Assembly (NCBI GenBank): GCA_964569055.1 | Contig: CAZMSZ010000058.1 | Coordinates: 1 to 26,899, forward strand | Direction of reading: 5' to 3' | Length of the DNA: 26,899 nt | Source of the DNA: JAWLGW01 sp964569055 | Lineage (GTDB): Bacteria > Planctomycetota > J058 | The notes under the pieces: generated by a model | The model's input: only the letters and a program-made list of their open reading frames with translations | Database searches by the model: none | What the model was told of the DNA's origin: nothing | Shown here: positions 17,508 to 25,790 of the stretch, in pieces | Layout: each line of letters begins with the position of its first letter | Position numbering within the stretch: position 1 is the first letter of the stretch | Position numbers and translations under genes: made by a program

Positions 17508-17669
17508 GCTCCTTNNNNNNNNNNNNNNNNNNNNNNNNNNNNNNNNNNNNNNNNNNNNNNNNNNNNNNNNNNNNNNNNNNNNNNNNNNNNNNNNNNNNNN
17601 NNNNNNNNNNNNNNCACCGCGGCGGCTACCACCGCGGAGGCCGCGGCCGCTGGCGGCGCTGAGCTCCTT
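17460..17669 (+). repeat. Identical 55-base flanks around the N gap
   Basis: Bases 17460-17514 are identical to 17615-17669. They code for the end of the lipoprotein, including its stop. Exactly 55 shared bases on both sides of a 100-N run is what a scaffolder leaves when two contigs that overlap by one assembly k-mer are not merged. It is most likely not a biological repeat. Confidence 0.9.
17515..17614. other. 100-base N gap (scaffold join)
   Basis: A run of exactly 100 N, the default filler length of several scaffolders. Because the two flanks are the same 55 bases, the true distance is probably negative and the sequence continuous when the flanks are merged. Confidence 0.97.
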
Positions 17670-17841
17670 TGACGACCAAGCAAGCTCGACCTGTGTGAGC
17701 CGTGCTCAGCGAGGCGGACGCCGAACGGCTCGTTGTGCGGCGCGGCCGGCGAGGCGGACTGGACTTCCCCGCGCGGCGGGAGTACGGTGCCCGAGTCGAC
17801 CGTCGTCCTGACGCGAGCGCGGGCCGGGTTCCGACTCCTCC
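17670..17841. other. Intergenic leader before the LRR gene
   Basis: No convincing gene is seen between the gap flank and the leucine-rich repeat gene. The region should contain the LRR promoter; no clear boxes were found. The frames crossing it look like shadows. Confidence 0.5.
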
Positions 17842-19344
17842 TTGGATCAACGACTCCTCACCGCCCTGCGCGCGGATCGCGCCGGGCTGAGCTCGGCCGA
17901 GGCTCGCCGCCGCGCCGCGCGCGCGGCGCAGCGGGCCGGACAGATCGGACGCGCCTACCGCCTCGCCGGGGCGGAAGCGGACGCTACGCTGCGCGCGGCG
18001 GCCGCCGCCGAAGACCGCGCCACGTTGCTCCCGCTCGTGGGGGCCAGCGCTCACGTGCTCGTGGCGAGCGAGACCGCGCCCGACGCCAGGCCACCGTACG
18101 ACTGCTGTTCACGGCCCGACGCGCCGGAGTGGCGGTGGACCCCCGTCCACGACTTCTGCGAGACGGGAGCGGCTCCCGTCCGCGCCGCGATCCTGCACGG
18201 GGGCGCCGGGGGCGTGGGCTCGGGCGAGGCGCTCGAGCTGGATCGCCTGTTCTCCTCGAGCGGGCTCGAGGAGCTCACCCTGCAAGGGATCCAGCTGACA
18301 GCGGCGGGCCTCGCCGGGCTCGAGCGAGCGGCGGCGCTGTCCTCGCTCGAGCTGGGCTTCGGGACGGAGGTGCACACCGAGCTGCTGGCGGCCCTCGCAC
18401 ACGCTCCGTCCCTGAGGACGCTCCGGCTGAGCGGACGGCGGCGCGTGACCGATCTCGGCTGCGAGGAGCTGGGCCGGGTGCGCGCCTTACGGGAGCTGGC
18501 GCTCGGCGGGGCGGCCTGGGTGACCGACGTCGGGGTCGAGGCCCTCGCGGGCGCGGAGCGCCTGGAGCGGCTCGCGCTGAGCGGAGCGCGCTGGGTCACG
18601 GGCAGCGGGCTGGAGCCGGTGGTCGCCGCCTGCGCGGGGCTGCGGCACGTCGAGCTCACGTGGTGCGATCGCCTCACCGACGAGGCGCTCCTGTTCCTGT
18701 CGGACCTCCCGATGCTCGAGTCGCTCGTGCTCGACGTCACTCCTCGGCTCACCGCACAGGGGCTGCGCTGGCTCTCCCTTCAGCCGACCTTGCGGCGGCT
18801 GGTCGTCGCACGGACCGAGCGGCTCGACGGCTCCGCGCTCGAAGCGCTCCATGGCGCCCCACGCCTCCGCGAGCTGGAGCTGCGCGCGCTCCCGCTCGAC
18901 GCACGCACGCTCCACGCGCTGGCCGCGCTCCCGCTGGTGCGGCTGAGCGGCAGCTGGGTCGCGGACGAGGCGACGGACCGCGCGCTCCCGCGCCTCGGCT
19001 CGCTCCGCGAGCTCGAGCTCGACTTCCAAGGCGCGTTCGACGACGGCGCCGCGCGCGCGATCGCGCAGCTGCCGTGGCTGACCCGCCTCGTGGCGCGCGG
19101 GGGCGGCTTCACCGACGCGGGCCTCGCCGCGCTGGTCGAGCTGCCGCGGCTCGAGGTGCTCGAGCTCCCGTTCGCCGCGATCAGCGACGCGGGGCTGCTC
19201 GCCCTCGAGCGCGCCCCCTCGCTGCGGCGGGTCGACCTGTACGGCTGCGCGGGCGTCTCCGCGGCCGGGGTTGCCCGGCTGCGGGCTCGGTTGGGCGAGG
19301 GCGTCGTGCGCTGGCACGGCACCCCGTCCGGTTCGGCTGGCTGA
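17842..19344 (+). CDS. Leucine-rich repeat protein
   Basis: The 500-residue product has an Ala/Arg-rich helical N-terminus (1-60), a short unassigned domain (60-130, with two neighbouring cysteines), then about fourteen repeats of 23-26 residues in the pattern LxxLxLxG/x..(V/L)TDxGLxxLxxLP (LRTLRLSGRRRVTD, LRELALGGAAWVTD, LERLALSGARWVTG, LEVLELPFAAISD and so on). This is the ribonuclease-inhibitor/F-box-like (FBXL) class of LRR, common in Planctomycetota, giving a curved protein-binding surface. There is no signal peptide, so it is probably cytosolic. The earliest start in the frame is a TTG at 17842 without a good ribosome site; the true start could be later, such as the GTG codon near residue 67. 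Partner unknown. Confidence 0.8.
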   Translation: MDQRLLTALRADRAGLSSAEARRRAARAAQRAGQIGRAYRLAGAEADATLRAAAAAEDRATLLPLVGASAHVLVASETAPDARPPYDCCSRPDAPEWRWTPVHDFCETGAAPVRAAILHGGAGGVGSGEALELDRLFSSSGLEELTLQGIQLTAAGLAGLERAAALSSLELGFGTEVHTELLAALAHAPSLRTLRLSGRRRVTDLGCEELGRVRALRELALGGAAWVTDVGVEALAGAERLERLALSGARWVTGSGLEPVVAACAGLRHVELTWCDRLTDEALLFLSDLPMLESLVLDVTPRLTAQGLRWLSLQPTLRRLVVARTERLDGSALEALHGAPRLRELELRALPLDARTLHALAALPLVRLSGSWVADEATDRALPRLGSLRELELDFQGAFDDGAARAIAQLPWLTRLVARGGGFTDAGLAALVELPRLEVLELPFAAISDAGLLALERAPSLRRVDLYGCAGVSAAGVARLRARLGEGVVRWHGTPSGSAG

Positions 19345-19366
19345 GCCTCGCGGGCGGCGCTCAGCC
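19339..19366. terminator. Small hairpin shared by convergent LRR and DoxX stop codons
   Basis: GGCTGAGC (19339-19346) pairs with GCTCAGCC (19359-19366) over a 12-base loop. The LRR stop (19342-19344) lies in the left arm and the DoxX stop (19361-19363) in the right, so the same stem can form in both transcripts. No T-run follows, so it is a candidate two-way terminator only. Confidence 0.5.
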
Positions 19367-19816
19367 CTCGCGCTTTCCGAGCCGCTTGGCGACGAGCGCG
19401 TCGAGCGACAGCGCGCCGGGTCCGGTCGCGAACAGGGTGGCGAAGGTCACGCAGTACAGGAGCGCGAACTCCTTCTTCTGCCAGGGGTCGTCGGCGTGCA
19501 CGATCAGCGCGGCGACCAGCATGGTGATCATGAGCGGGATCGTGGCCAGGCGCGTGGCCAGGCCGGCCATGACCAGGATCGCGCAGAAGAACTCGGCGGA
19601 GACCGCCAGCGAGAGGCTGACGAGGCTCGAGCCGATCCCGAGCGGGTCGGGGAACTTCTCGGACAGCTCGGAGAAGTTGGAGAGCTTGCCCCAGCCGTGC
19701 GTCAGCATGAAGCCGCCGGCGCCGAGGCGCAGCACGAGCAGGCCGACCGCCTCGAGCAGCTTGCGCCGGGCGGGCGAGAGGACGGTCTCCCAGATGCGGA
19801 CGACGGTGCTGATCAC
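19361..19816 (-). CDS. DoxX-family membrane protein
   Basis: The 151-residue protein (GTG start with AAGGAG five bases upstream) has four hydrophobic spans in the DoxX layout: LLVLRLGAGGFMLTHGWGKL, then LSLAVSAEFFCAILVMAGLATRLA, IPLMITMLVAALIVHADD and FALLYCVTFATLFATGPGALSLD. The H-G-x-x-K-L motif in helix one, the AE-F-C/x-G-L-x-T-R block and the GPG-x-x-S-L-D end are family hallmarks. DoxX proteins sit in the inner membrane and have been linked to quinone, thiosulfate or thiol-redox chemistry; which applies here cannot be told. It stands alone, 165 bases downstream of the unknown gene on the same strand. Confidence 0.9.
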   Translation of the reverse strand: MISTVVRIWETVLSPARRKLLEAVGLLVLRLGAGGFMLTHGWGKLSNFSELSEKFPDPLGIGSSLVSLSLAVSAEFFCAILVMAGLATRLATIPLMITMLVAALIVHADDPWQKKEFALLYCVTFATLFATGPGALSLDALVAKRLGKREG

Positions 19817-19981
19817 GCGGGCTCCTTGGCTCCCCCTGGGACGCGCGACTCTATCCGCGGCGCGCCTGAATGGTCCGGAGCGTAACGCGCGGTGCTGGGG
19901 CGAGATTCCCGGGTCTATCGGGCGCGGCGCTCGAGCTCGGCGAAGCAGCGCCCGACGTGGACCCCGTCCACGAGCCCGTAG

Positions 19982-20563
19982 TTACTCGCCGTGGCCCAGC
20001 AAGCAGCAGGCGTACTCGGCGCCGCGGACCGCGTCCTCCACGATCCGGCGCGCCAGGGCGCCGTCGAGCTCGCCGGGCGGGATCGCCGCCGAGCTGCTGC
20101 GCAGGCACAGGCCGCGCTCGGCCGCGGTGAGCGCCTGCGGCAGCGCGTGCGCCTCGTCCTCGGGCAGCTCGACGCCGAACGCGGCGAGGAGGCCGAGCGC
20201 CGGGGCGCTTCGATAGCCCTTCCCGCTCAGCCAGTGCGCCGGCCCGGGGCGCCTGGGCTCGAGGAGCTGCCAGCAGCCGACGCTGGCGTGCTCGGCCACG
20301 GTGAACGCCAGGCTCGGGCCGCCGTGCGCGTCGGTCAGCGCCTGCGCGAAGGCGTCCCAGCCCTCGCCCTCCTCGTCGCCCCACACCGACAGCGCGGTGT
20401 AGGCGCCGAGCCGCTCGCGGAGGGCGGCCGGGCCGGCGCGCTCGTCGACGAGCAGCAGCGAGACGTTGGTCCCGCCCCGGGTGAGCGTCTTGCGCGCCAG
20501 CGGCTCGAGCTCCGCGGGGGTCAGGCGAGCCTCGAGCACCAGGACCGAGACGTCGATCGTCAT
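19982..20563 (-). CDS. Conserved-looking protein of unknown function, downstream of cheR-like gene
   Basis: I do not recognise this 193-residue protein. It opens with a strand-helix pattern (TIDVSVLVLEARLTPAELEPL), then VSLLLVDERAG, ALSVWGDEEGEGWDAFAQAL, LAFTVAEHASVGCWQLLEP and an HWLSGKGYRSAPALGLLAAFG block, ending in helices with a CCLLGHGE tail. No signal peptide or membrane span is present. The ATG at 20563 lies only four bases after the stop of the CheR-like gene, so the two are surely cotranscribed and may work together, for example as a methylation target or regulator. It may be lineage-specific. Coding status is supported by codon pattern and tight spacing. Confidence 0.7.
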   Translation of the reverse strand: MTIDVSVLVLEARLTPAELEPLARKTLTRGGTNVSLLLVDERAGPAALRERLGAYTALSVWGDEEGEGWDAFAQALTDAHGGPSLAFTVAEHASVGCWQLLEPRRPGPAHWLSGKGYRSAPALGLLAAFGVELPEDEAHALPQALTAAERGLCLRSSSAAIPPGELDGALARRIVEDAVRGAEYACCLLGHGE

Positions 20564-20567
20564 GGGC

Positions 20568-21476
20568 TCAGGCCGGCCTCTGGTAGTAGCTCGCCTCGGG
20601 GAAGCGGCGGCTCCAGCCGCCGCTCTCGAGCAGGTCGCGCACGGGCGCCATCTCGGCCGAGCCGGTCACGAACGGGTCGACCAGCAGGTGGCCGCCGGGC
20701 GCGACGCGCGCCGTCACGTTGCGGACGGCCGCCGCGAGCGGCTCCCCGCGGAAGTAGCCGAGGAGGTTGCGGCAGGAGACGAGCGGGAACGGCCCCGCCG
20801 GGAGCTCGCCCGTGAGCACGTCGCCCAGCACGAACGTGCAGCGCTCGAGCACCGCGTCGACCACCCGGGTGCGCCCGTCGGGGCCCTGGGTGAAGTAGGC
20901 GTCCACCTCGTCCAGCTCGAGGTCGCGCCAGTGCGGCACCAGGACCCCGCTGCGCGCGCGGGCGAGGTAGGCCCGCTGGCGGTCGACGCCGATCACCTCC
21001 ACCGCCAGGTCGGCGCGCAGCCCGGCGATCACCAGCGAGAACGGCTCCTTGCCGGTCGAGCAGGGGACCGACAGCGCGCGCCGCGGCTGGTCCTGCTCGC
21101 CGAGGACCGTCACCAGCCGGGCGAAGTCGGCCGCGCCCTCGCCGGCCCACATCATGCGCGTCTCGCCGGTCAAGAGGTTGGCGAGCGTGCGCTCGAGCAC
21201 GCCCATGCCCTCCCACGTCTCGTCGTCCACCCACGAGCGGCCGCGCTCCCCCTGCGAGGCCACGCTCCCGTCCTGGCGAAAGCGCTCGACCCGCTCGAGG
21301 TCCGCGAGGCGCGCGAGGTAGTCCTCGAGGTCGCGAGACGCGTCGAGCACCGCGCGGAGCTCGCGCAGGTAACGCGAGCCCTGGTCGAGGTCGACCGCGA
21401 CCTCCTCCACGAAGGCGCGCACCTCGGCGAGGGTCGGGGGGGACCCGGGCTCGGTCCGCCAGCGCAGCTGTTGCAA
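20568..21476 (-). CDS. CheR-like SAM-dependent methyltransferase
   Basis: The product (302 residues from a TTG with GAGGAGG five bases upstream; a longer frame starts at 21551) follows the CheR order: a helical N-domain, LLTGETRMMWAGEGAADFARLV (CheR motif L-T-x-x-x-T-x-F-F-R), SVPCSTGKEPFSLVIAG (SAM loop, about 136-150, CheR GCSTGEEPYSLA), EVIGVDRQRAYLARARSGV (acidic SAM contact), LVSCRNLLGYF (CheR FCRNVLIYF) and a V-A-P-G-G-H-L strand. CheR methylates glutamates of chemoreceptors. Here the usual FFR is MMW, so substrate contacts may differ, and no receptor or other che gene is in the window. It could act in an alternative signalling array or on the protein encoded just downstream. Confidence 0.82.
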   Translation of the reverse strand: MQQLRWRTEPGSPPTLAEVRAFVEEVAVDLDQGSRYLRELRAVLDASRDLEDYLARLADLERVERFRQDGSVASQGERGRSWVDDETWEGMGVLERTLANLLTGETRMMWAGEGAADFARLVTVLGEQDQPRRALSVPCSTGKEPFSLVIAGLRADLAVEVIGVDRQRAYLARARSGVLVPHWRDLELDEVDAYFTQGPDGRTRVVDAVLERCTFVLGDVLTGELPAGPFPLVSCRNLLGYFRGEPLAAAVRNVTARVAPGGHLLVDPFVTGSAEMAPVRDLLESGGWSRRFPEASYYQRPA

Positions 21477-21606
21477 GGCGACCTCCTCGCGGCCCGCCGC
21501 CGCGCAGATCGGGGCGGACGGGCCCCAAGCTACCTCGCCTCGGGCCGGCAAGCGACGCCGCCCGCGAGGGAGACGAGCGGGCGGGCGGGGCGAGTAGCAT
21601 GAGCGC

Positions 21607-22035
21607 GTGGCCGGGCTGGTGGAGATCTGGACCGACGGCTCGTGCCTGGGGAACCCCGGCCCCGGCGGCTGGGCGGCGGTGCTCCGCTACGGCCGGCACG
21701 AGCGCGAGCTGGTGGGAGGCGACCCGCAGACCACCAACAACCGCATGGAGCTCATGGGCGCGATCGCGGCGCTCGAGGCGCTCAAGCGCCCCTCGCGTGT
21801 GCGGCTCCACAGCGACTCGAGCTACGTCGTGCGCGGCATGAGCGAGTGGCTCGAGGGCTGGCGCCGGAAGGGCTGGAAGAAGGTCAAGAATCGCGACCTG
21901 TGGGAGCGGCTGGCGGGAGCCGCCGAGCCCCACGAGATAGAATGGATGTGGGTCCGCGGTCACTCGGGGGTCACCGAGAACGAGCGCGTCGACCGGCTGG
22001 CGGTGGCGGAGGCGAAGCGACAGCAGGGGGCCTGA
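21607..22035 (+). CDS. rnhA: Ribonuclease HI
   Basis: The 142-residue enzyme cuts the RNA strand of RNA-DNA hybrids, removing primers and R-loops. All active-site residues are visible: D10 in WTDGSCLGNPGPGGW, E48 in TTNNRMELMGAI, D70 in LHSDSSYV, D129 in NERVDRLA, and the helper H119 in VRGHSG. The basic handle (GWRRKGWKKVKNRDLW) that grips the hybrid is present, and the length is that of bacterial type 1 enzymes. The start is GTG at 21607. It is divergent from the CheR-like gene and 55 bases upstream of the PATAN gene, probably in the same transcription unit. Confidence 0.97.
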   Translation: MAGLVEIWTDGSCLGNPGPGGWAAVLRYGRHERELVGGDPQTTNNRMELMGAIAALEALKRPSRVRLHSDSSYVVRGMSEWLEGWRRKGWKKVKNRDLWERLAGAAEPHEIEWMWVRGHSGVTENERVDRLAVAEAKRQQGA

Positions 22036-22090
22036 CCCGGGGACGGGCAGGCGTGGGGGGAGCGGCCTCCCCTCGTTCGGCGGGACACGT

Positions 22091-24550
22091 ATGGGCTTCA
22101 GCGGCAACGTCACGAGCATGTCGCTGGACGAGGTGTTCACCTTCCTCGCCAGCAACGCCCTGGAGGGCGAGCTCGCCGTCCAGAGCGGGGACGAGGTCTC
22201 GCTGCGGCTCTACTTCCGCGAGGGGCACATCTTCTTCCCGTTCACCGCCCGGCGCGGCACCTACAACCTCGGCAAGATCCTGCGGCGCACCGGCGTCCTC
22301 TCGCGCGAGGGGCTCGAGAGCGCGCTGGGCGCCCTGCGCGAGAAGCAGAAGCAGCTCGCCGCGCAAGGCGAGGAGTCCGAGGAGGTGCTGGCCGCGCAGC
22401 GGCTGCAGTACACCGAGGAGATCCACGACCTGTTCCTGTGGGGGAACGCCCGGTTCGAGTTCAAGCCCGGCCCGTGGCCGGGGCGGGTCGAGGCGGACCG
22501 CGCGGCGGGGCGCGGCCTCTCGATCGACGTGACCGGGCTGCTGATGGAGGTCGCGCGCCGCACCGACGAGCGGCGGCGGATCCGGCGCGTGATCCCCTCG
22601 AGCCGCGTGGTCCTGCAGAGCGCCGCCGAGGGGGCGAGCGAGCACGTGCTCGCGGCGCTGGGGCGCCTCGGCGTCGAGACCGACCGCGACCCGTTCGACG
22701 GCACGCTCGACCTCGACGAGCACCTCGCGCGCTGGGGGGTCCCGCACCACGACGCGCTGGCCGAGGTGGCGCTCCTGGTCGAGGCGGGCCACCTCGTGCC
22801 GGTGCCGCCCGAGGAGACGCGCGCGCGGCTGCGCGAGCTGCTCGGCGGCGACGACCTGCTCCCGGCGGCGCGCCTGCTCGGCCACTGGGTCGAGCTGACG
22901 CGGCAGCGCCGGTCCGAGCCGTTCGCGCTCGACCTCGAGCAGGAGTTCGTCACCTCCGACGCGTTCACCCACGGCCCCGAGGAGGTCAGCAACCTGCGGC
23001 TCGAGGGCCCGCGCGTGTTCACGCTCCTGCGCGTGCTCGTGCGCCTCGGCAACCCCGCCACGCTGGTGCTCCACCACCGCGGCTGGGAGAAGCGGGTGGC
23101 GGTCCTGCCGGGCGAGCTGTACCTCCGCAACGAGCGGCGCAAGGAGCCGGCCACGCCGCCGCTGGTCGACTACCTGCACAAGCAGGGGGCGATCGGCAAG
23201 GAGCAGCTCGTCGCGCTCCGCATGGAGGAGGACGAGGCGCGGCTCGCCGAGGCCGTCGACGCCGAGGCGCTGCAGGAGGCGCGGGTCAGCAAGCTGCTCG
23301 ACGACCTGGCCGAGGTCGTGTTCTGGGGGCGGACCGACGTCGAGGTGCGCAACCGCGCGAGCAAGGGGCCGCCGGACGGGCCGGGGACGCTGACGGTCGC
23401 GCTCGGGCCGGCCGAGCGGGCGCGCCTGGGCGAGGGGCTCGACCGCTGGAGCGAGGTGTTCGACGCGGTGCCGGGGGAGAGCTGCCTGTTCGTGCCCGGG
23501 CCGCGCGCCCAGAGCAAGGACCCCGCCGCGCGCTTCTTCCGCAAGCTCGACCTGACGCAGAACCTCGGCGAGCTGCGCCGCAAGGCGCAGGTCACCGCGC
23601 TCGAGTTCGCGCAGTTCGTGCACCAGGGCGTGGAGCGCGGCTACGTGCGCCGCCCGACCCCCGAGGAGCTGCAGGCCGCGCTCGCCGAGGGGCAGGCCGC
23701 CGGCAACGACGTCATGTGCTACCGCGTGGCGCTGTGCGGGGTGACCTTCGGCTACGGCGAGCCGTTCGAGGGGGAGGTCGAGCGCTATCGCCGGGAGGAG
23801 GCGGCGCTCCCCACCCCGTTCCCGGCGCTCGAGGGCGACCTCGACGGGGTCGGCCTGGCGGCGGTGCTGCAGGCGCTGCGCAGCCAGCGGCGCACCGGGA
23901 CGCTCACCGTGCGGGCGGGGCGGCGCGAGGAGAAGCTGTACTTCTATCGGGGCGACGCGTTCATCGTCCGGGTCGAGGACACCGAGGCCGACGAGTTCGT
24001 GGAGTTCTTCCTCGGCGAGGACGGCGCCGACTCCATGAGCGACCTCGGCTCGGGGCTCGCCTCCCGCGGGCTCATGGACGAGAGCGAGCTGACCGAGGCC
24101 GAGATGCAGCAGCTCAAGGACCAGTTCCTCGACGTGCTGTTCTGGGACGGCTCGACCTTCGCGTTCTTCCAGAACGCCCTCCCCGAGGAGTTCTTCAACC
24201 CGGGCGAGGGCGTGTCCAAGATCGCGCTCCACACCGACCGGTTCCTGATGGAGGCGATCCAGCAGCTCACCGAGTGGGAGCAGCTCGCGGCCGTGTTCGG
24301 GGGCGGGACGGCGATCTTCGAGTTCGTGAGCAGCGAGGCCAAGCTCGCCGCGATCAAGGAGCGGGGGCACCCCGAGATCCTGACGCTGGTGGACGGCCGG
24401 CTCGGCTTCAAGGACCTGGTGCGGATCTCGGGGCAGCCGCGGCTCGAGGTGGCGCGGGTGTGCGCCAGCCTGGTCGAGGAGCAGGCGCTGCGCGTGGTCG
24501 GCCACAAGGTCGAGGACCCCGCGCAGATCCCGGACCCGACCCCCGATTGA
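22091..24550 (+). CDS. Large PATAN/DUF4388-type protein with three related modules
   Basis: The 819-residue protein opens with a clear PATAN-like module: GFSGNVTSMSLDEVFTFLASN, ALEGELAVQSG, LRLYFREGHIFFP, YNLGKILRRTG, EIHDLFLWGNARFEF. A second, degraded module lies from about residue 302 (VFTLLRVLVRLGNPATLVLHH, ELYLRNERR, LAEVVFWGRTDVEV), and a third, again canonical, from about 576 (LEGDLDGVGLAAVLQALRSQRRTGTLTV, LYFYRGDAFIV, FLDVLFWDGSTFAFF). The family is known from cyanobacterial PatA and myxobacterial motility or pilus regulators, where it mediates protein contacts. No receiver, kinase or membrane segment is seen, so it is likely a cytosolic adaptor. The C-terminal 100 residues form a winged-helix-like domain (HPEILTLVDGRLGFKDLVRISG). 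The next gene overlaps its stop (TGATG). Confidence 0.85.
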   Translation: MGFSGNVTSMSLDEVFTFLASNALEGELAVQSGDEVSLRLYFREGHIFFPFTARRGTYNLGKILRRTGVLSREGLESALGALREKQKQLAAQGEESEEVLAAQRLQYTEEIHDLFLWGNARFEFKPGPWPGRVEADRAAGRGLSIDVTGLLMEVARRTDERRRIRRVIPSSRVVLQSAAEGASEHVLAALGRLGVETDRDPFDGTLDLDEHLARWGVPHHDALAEVALLVEAGHLVPVPPEETRARLRELLGGDDLLPAARLLGHWVELTRQRRSEPFALDLEQEFVTSDAFTHGPEEVSNLRLEGPRVFTLLRVLVRLGNPATLVLHHRGWEKRVAVLPGELYLRNERRKEPATPPLVDYLHKQGAIGKEQLVALRMEEDEARLAEAVDAEALQEARVSKLLDDLAEVVFWGRTDVEVRNRASKGPPDGPGTLTVALGPAERARLGEGLDRWSEVFDAVPGESCLFVPGPRAQSKDPAARFFRKLDLTQNLGELRRKAQVTALEFAQFVHQGVERGYVRRPTPEELQAALAEGQAAGNDVMCYRVALCGVTFGYGEPFEGEVERYRREEAALPTPFPALEGDLDGVGLAAVLQALRSQRRTGTLTVRAGRREEKLYFYRGDAFIVRVEDTEADEFVEFFLGEDGADSMSDLGSGLASRGLMDESELTEAEMQQLKDQFLDVLFWDGSTFAFFQNALPEEFFNPGEGVSKIALHTDRFLMEAIQQLTEWEQLAAVFGGGTAIFEFVSSEAKLAAIKERGHPEILTLVDGRLGFKDLVRISGQPRLEVARVCASLVEEQALRVVGHKVEDPAQIPDPTPD

Positions 24551-25785
24551 TGCGGGGCGCCGACGGCGGCCGGCGGGCGCTCGAGCGCGACCTGGCGCGT
24601 GACCCGGGCGACGCCCAGGGCTGGGTGCGGCTCAGCCGGGCGCGCCTGCGCGCGGGGGAGCGGCGGGAGGCGGTGGAGGTCGCGCTGCGCGCGGCCGGCC
24701 GCCAGCCGCAGGCGAGCGAGCTGCGCGCCTGGCTGGCGGAGCTCGGCTGCGGCGAGGGGCCGTGGCCGGGGCCGCGCGGACCCGAGCGCAACGCGCAGCG
24801 CGCGCCGGTGGCGGGCCCGGCGCGCGGGGTGCTGCGCTGGCGGGCCGCCCTCCCGCGGCGCGGCCACGGCGCGGCGGTGGTCGACCTCTCCGGGCGCGCC
24901 TCGCTGCGCGTGGAGCCGGCGGGCCTGGTGCGCGTGGCCGCCGACGGGCGCGAGGTGGAGTGGGTGTGCGAGGACTGGCCGGTCGACCTCGCGCCGCTCC
25001 TGCTCGGCGGCGAGCCGGCCGGCTGGGACCCGGTGCTGCACGACCTGACCGTCGCGCCGCGCGTGGGCGCCGCCCGCTGGTGGAGCGCGGCGCGCGCGCC
25101 GGGCGAGCTGCGCCTCGGGCTCGGCCCGCGCTGCCTCGAGGCGAGCGCGCCGGGCGGCGAGCTGCTGTGGCGCGTCCCGCTGGCGCACCCGCAGGACGTG
25201 GTGGCCGGCCCCGAGGGGCCGATCTACGCGGCGCTGGCCGAGCCCGAGCTGACGAGCACCCCGTTCGACAGCCCCGGGCGCGTGGTGGCGCTCGAGCGGA
25301 CCTCGGGCCGCGTGCTCGCGAGCCTGGGGCAGGGGCGCTCCCTGTGCGGCGACGGCCAGCTCGCGGTCTCGCTGGGCGCGGGCGGCGAGCTGCTCGTGCA
25401 GCTCGGCATGGACCTCTCGTGCCTGGCCCCAGGCGGCGCGCTCCGCTGGCGCCACAAGCTGGAGTGGGCCGCGCCGCCCGCCCTCGGAGACGAAACCGTG
25501 GTCGTGGCCAGCCCCATGGAGGGGCTGTGCGCCTACGACCTCACCACGGGCGAGCGCCGCTGGCGCCTGCCCGAGCTGCGCACCGCGCGCGCGCCGCTGG
25601 TCGACGGCGACGGCGTGGTCCACGTGGTCGGCGCCGAGGGCTGGATCGCGGCCGTCGCGCCCGAGGGTCGCCCGCGCTTCGTGCTCCGCCCCGCCGCCCT
25701 CGGCGGCCCCCTCGGCCCGCCCGCGCTCGGCCCGGACGGGACCCTGTTCGTGGCGGCCGGCGACGAGCTGCTGGCGGTGGCGTAG
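24550..25785 (+). CDS. TPR-like N-terminus plus PQQ-type beta-propeller protein
   Basis: The 411-residue product starts at the ATG sharing one base with the previous stop. Residues 1-65 look like one or two TPR helices (LERDLARDPGDAQGWVRLSRARLRAGERREAVEVALRAA). From about residue 95 there are propeller-blade repeats with a W/D pattern: GGELLWRVPLA, GPIYAALAEPE, GRVVALERTSGRVLASLG, GALRWRHKLEWAAPPALGDETVVVASP, GLCAYDLTTGERRWRLPEL, DGVVHVVGAEGWIAAVAPEGR and PDGTLFVAAGDELLAVA. These are PQQ-like WD-type blades as in BamB and alcohol dehydrogenases, but with no cofactor residues that I can pick out and no signal peptide. It is therefore a cytosolic scaffold, likely acting with the PATAN protein. 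The propeller call is fairly secure, the function is not. Confidence 0.8.
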   Translation: MRGADGGRRALERDLARDPGDAQGWVRLSRARLRAGERREAVEVALRAAGRQPQASELRAWLAELGCGEGPWPGPRGPERNAQRAPVAGPARGVLRWRAALPRRGHGAAVVDLSGRASLRVEPAGLVRVAADGREVEWVCEDWPVDLAPLLLGGEPAGWDPVLHDLTVAPRVGAARWWSAARAPGELRLGLGPRCLEASAPGGELLWRVPLAHPQDVVAGPEGPIYAALAEPELTSTPFDSPGRVVALERTSGRVLASLGQGRSLCGDGQLAVSLGAGGELLVQLGMDLSCLAPGGALRWRHKLEWAAPPALGDETVVVASPMEGLCAYDLTTGERRWRLPELRTARAPLVDGDGVVHVVGAEGWIAAVAPEGRPRFVLRPAALGGPLGPPALGPDGTLFVAAGDELLAVA

Positions 25786-25790
25786 CGGAG

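Noticed and set aside
17508..17669. A second, partial copy of the lipoprotein gene
   Set aside because: The 55-base identity across a 100-N run is explained by an unmerged contig overlap.
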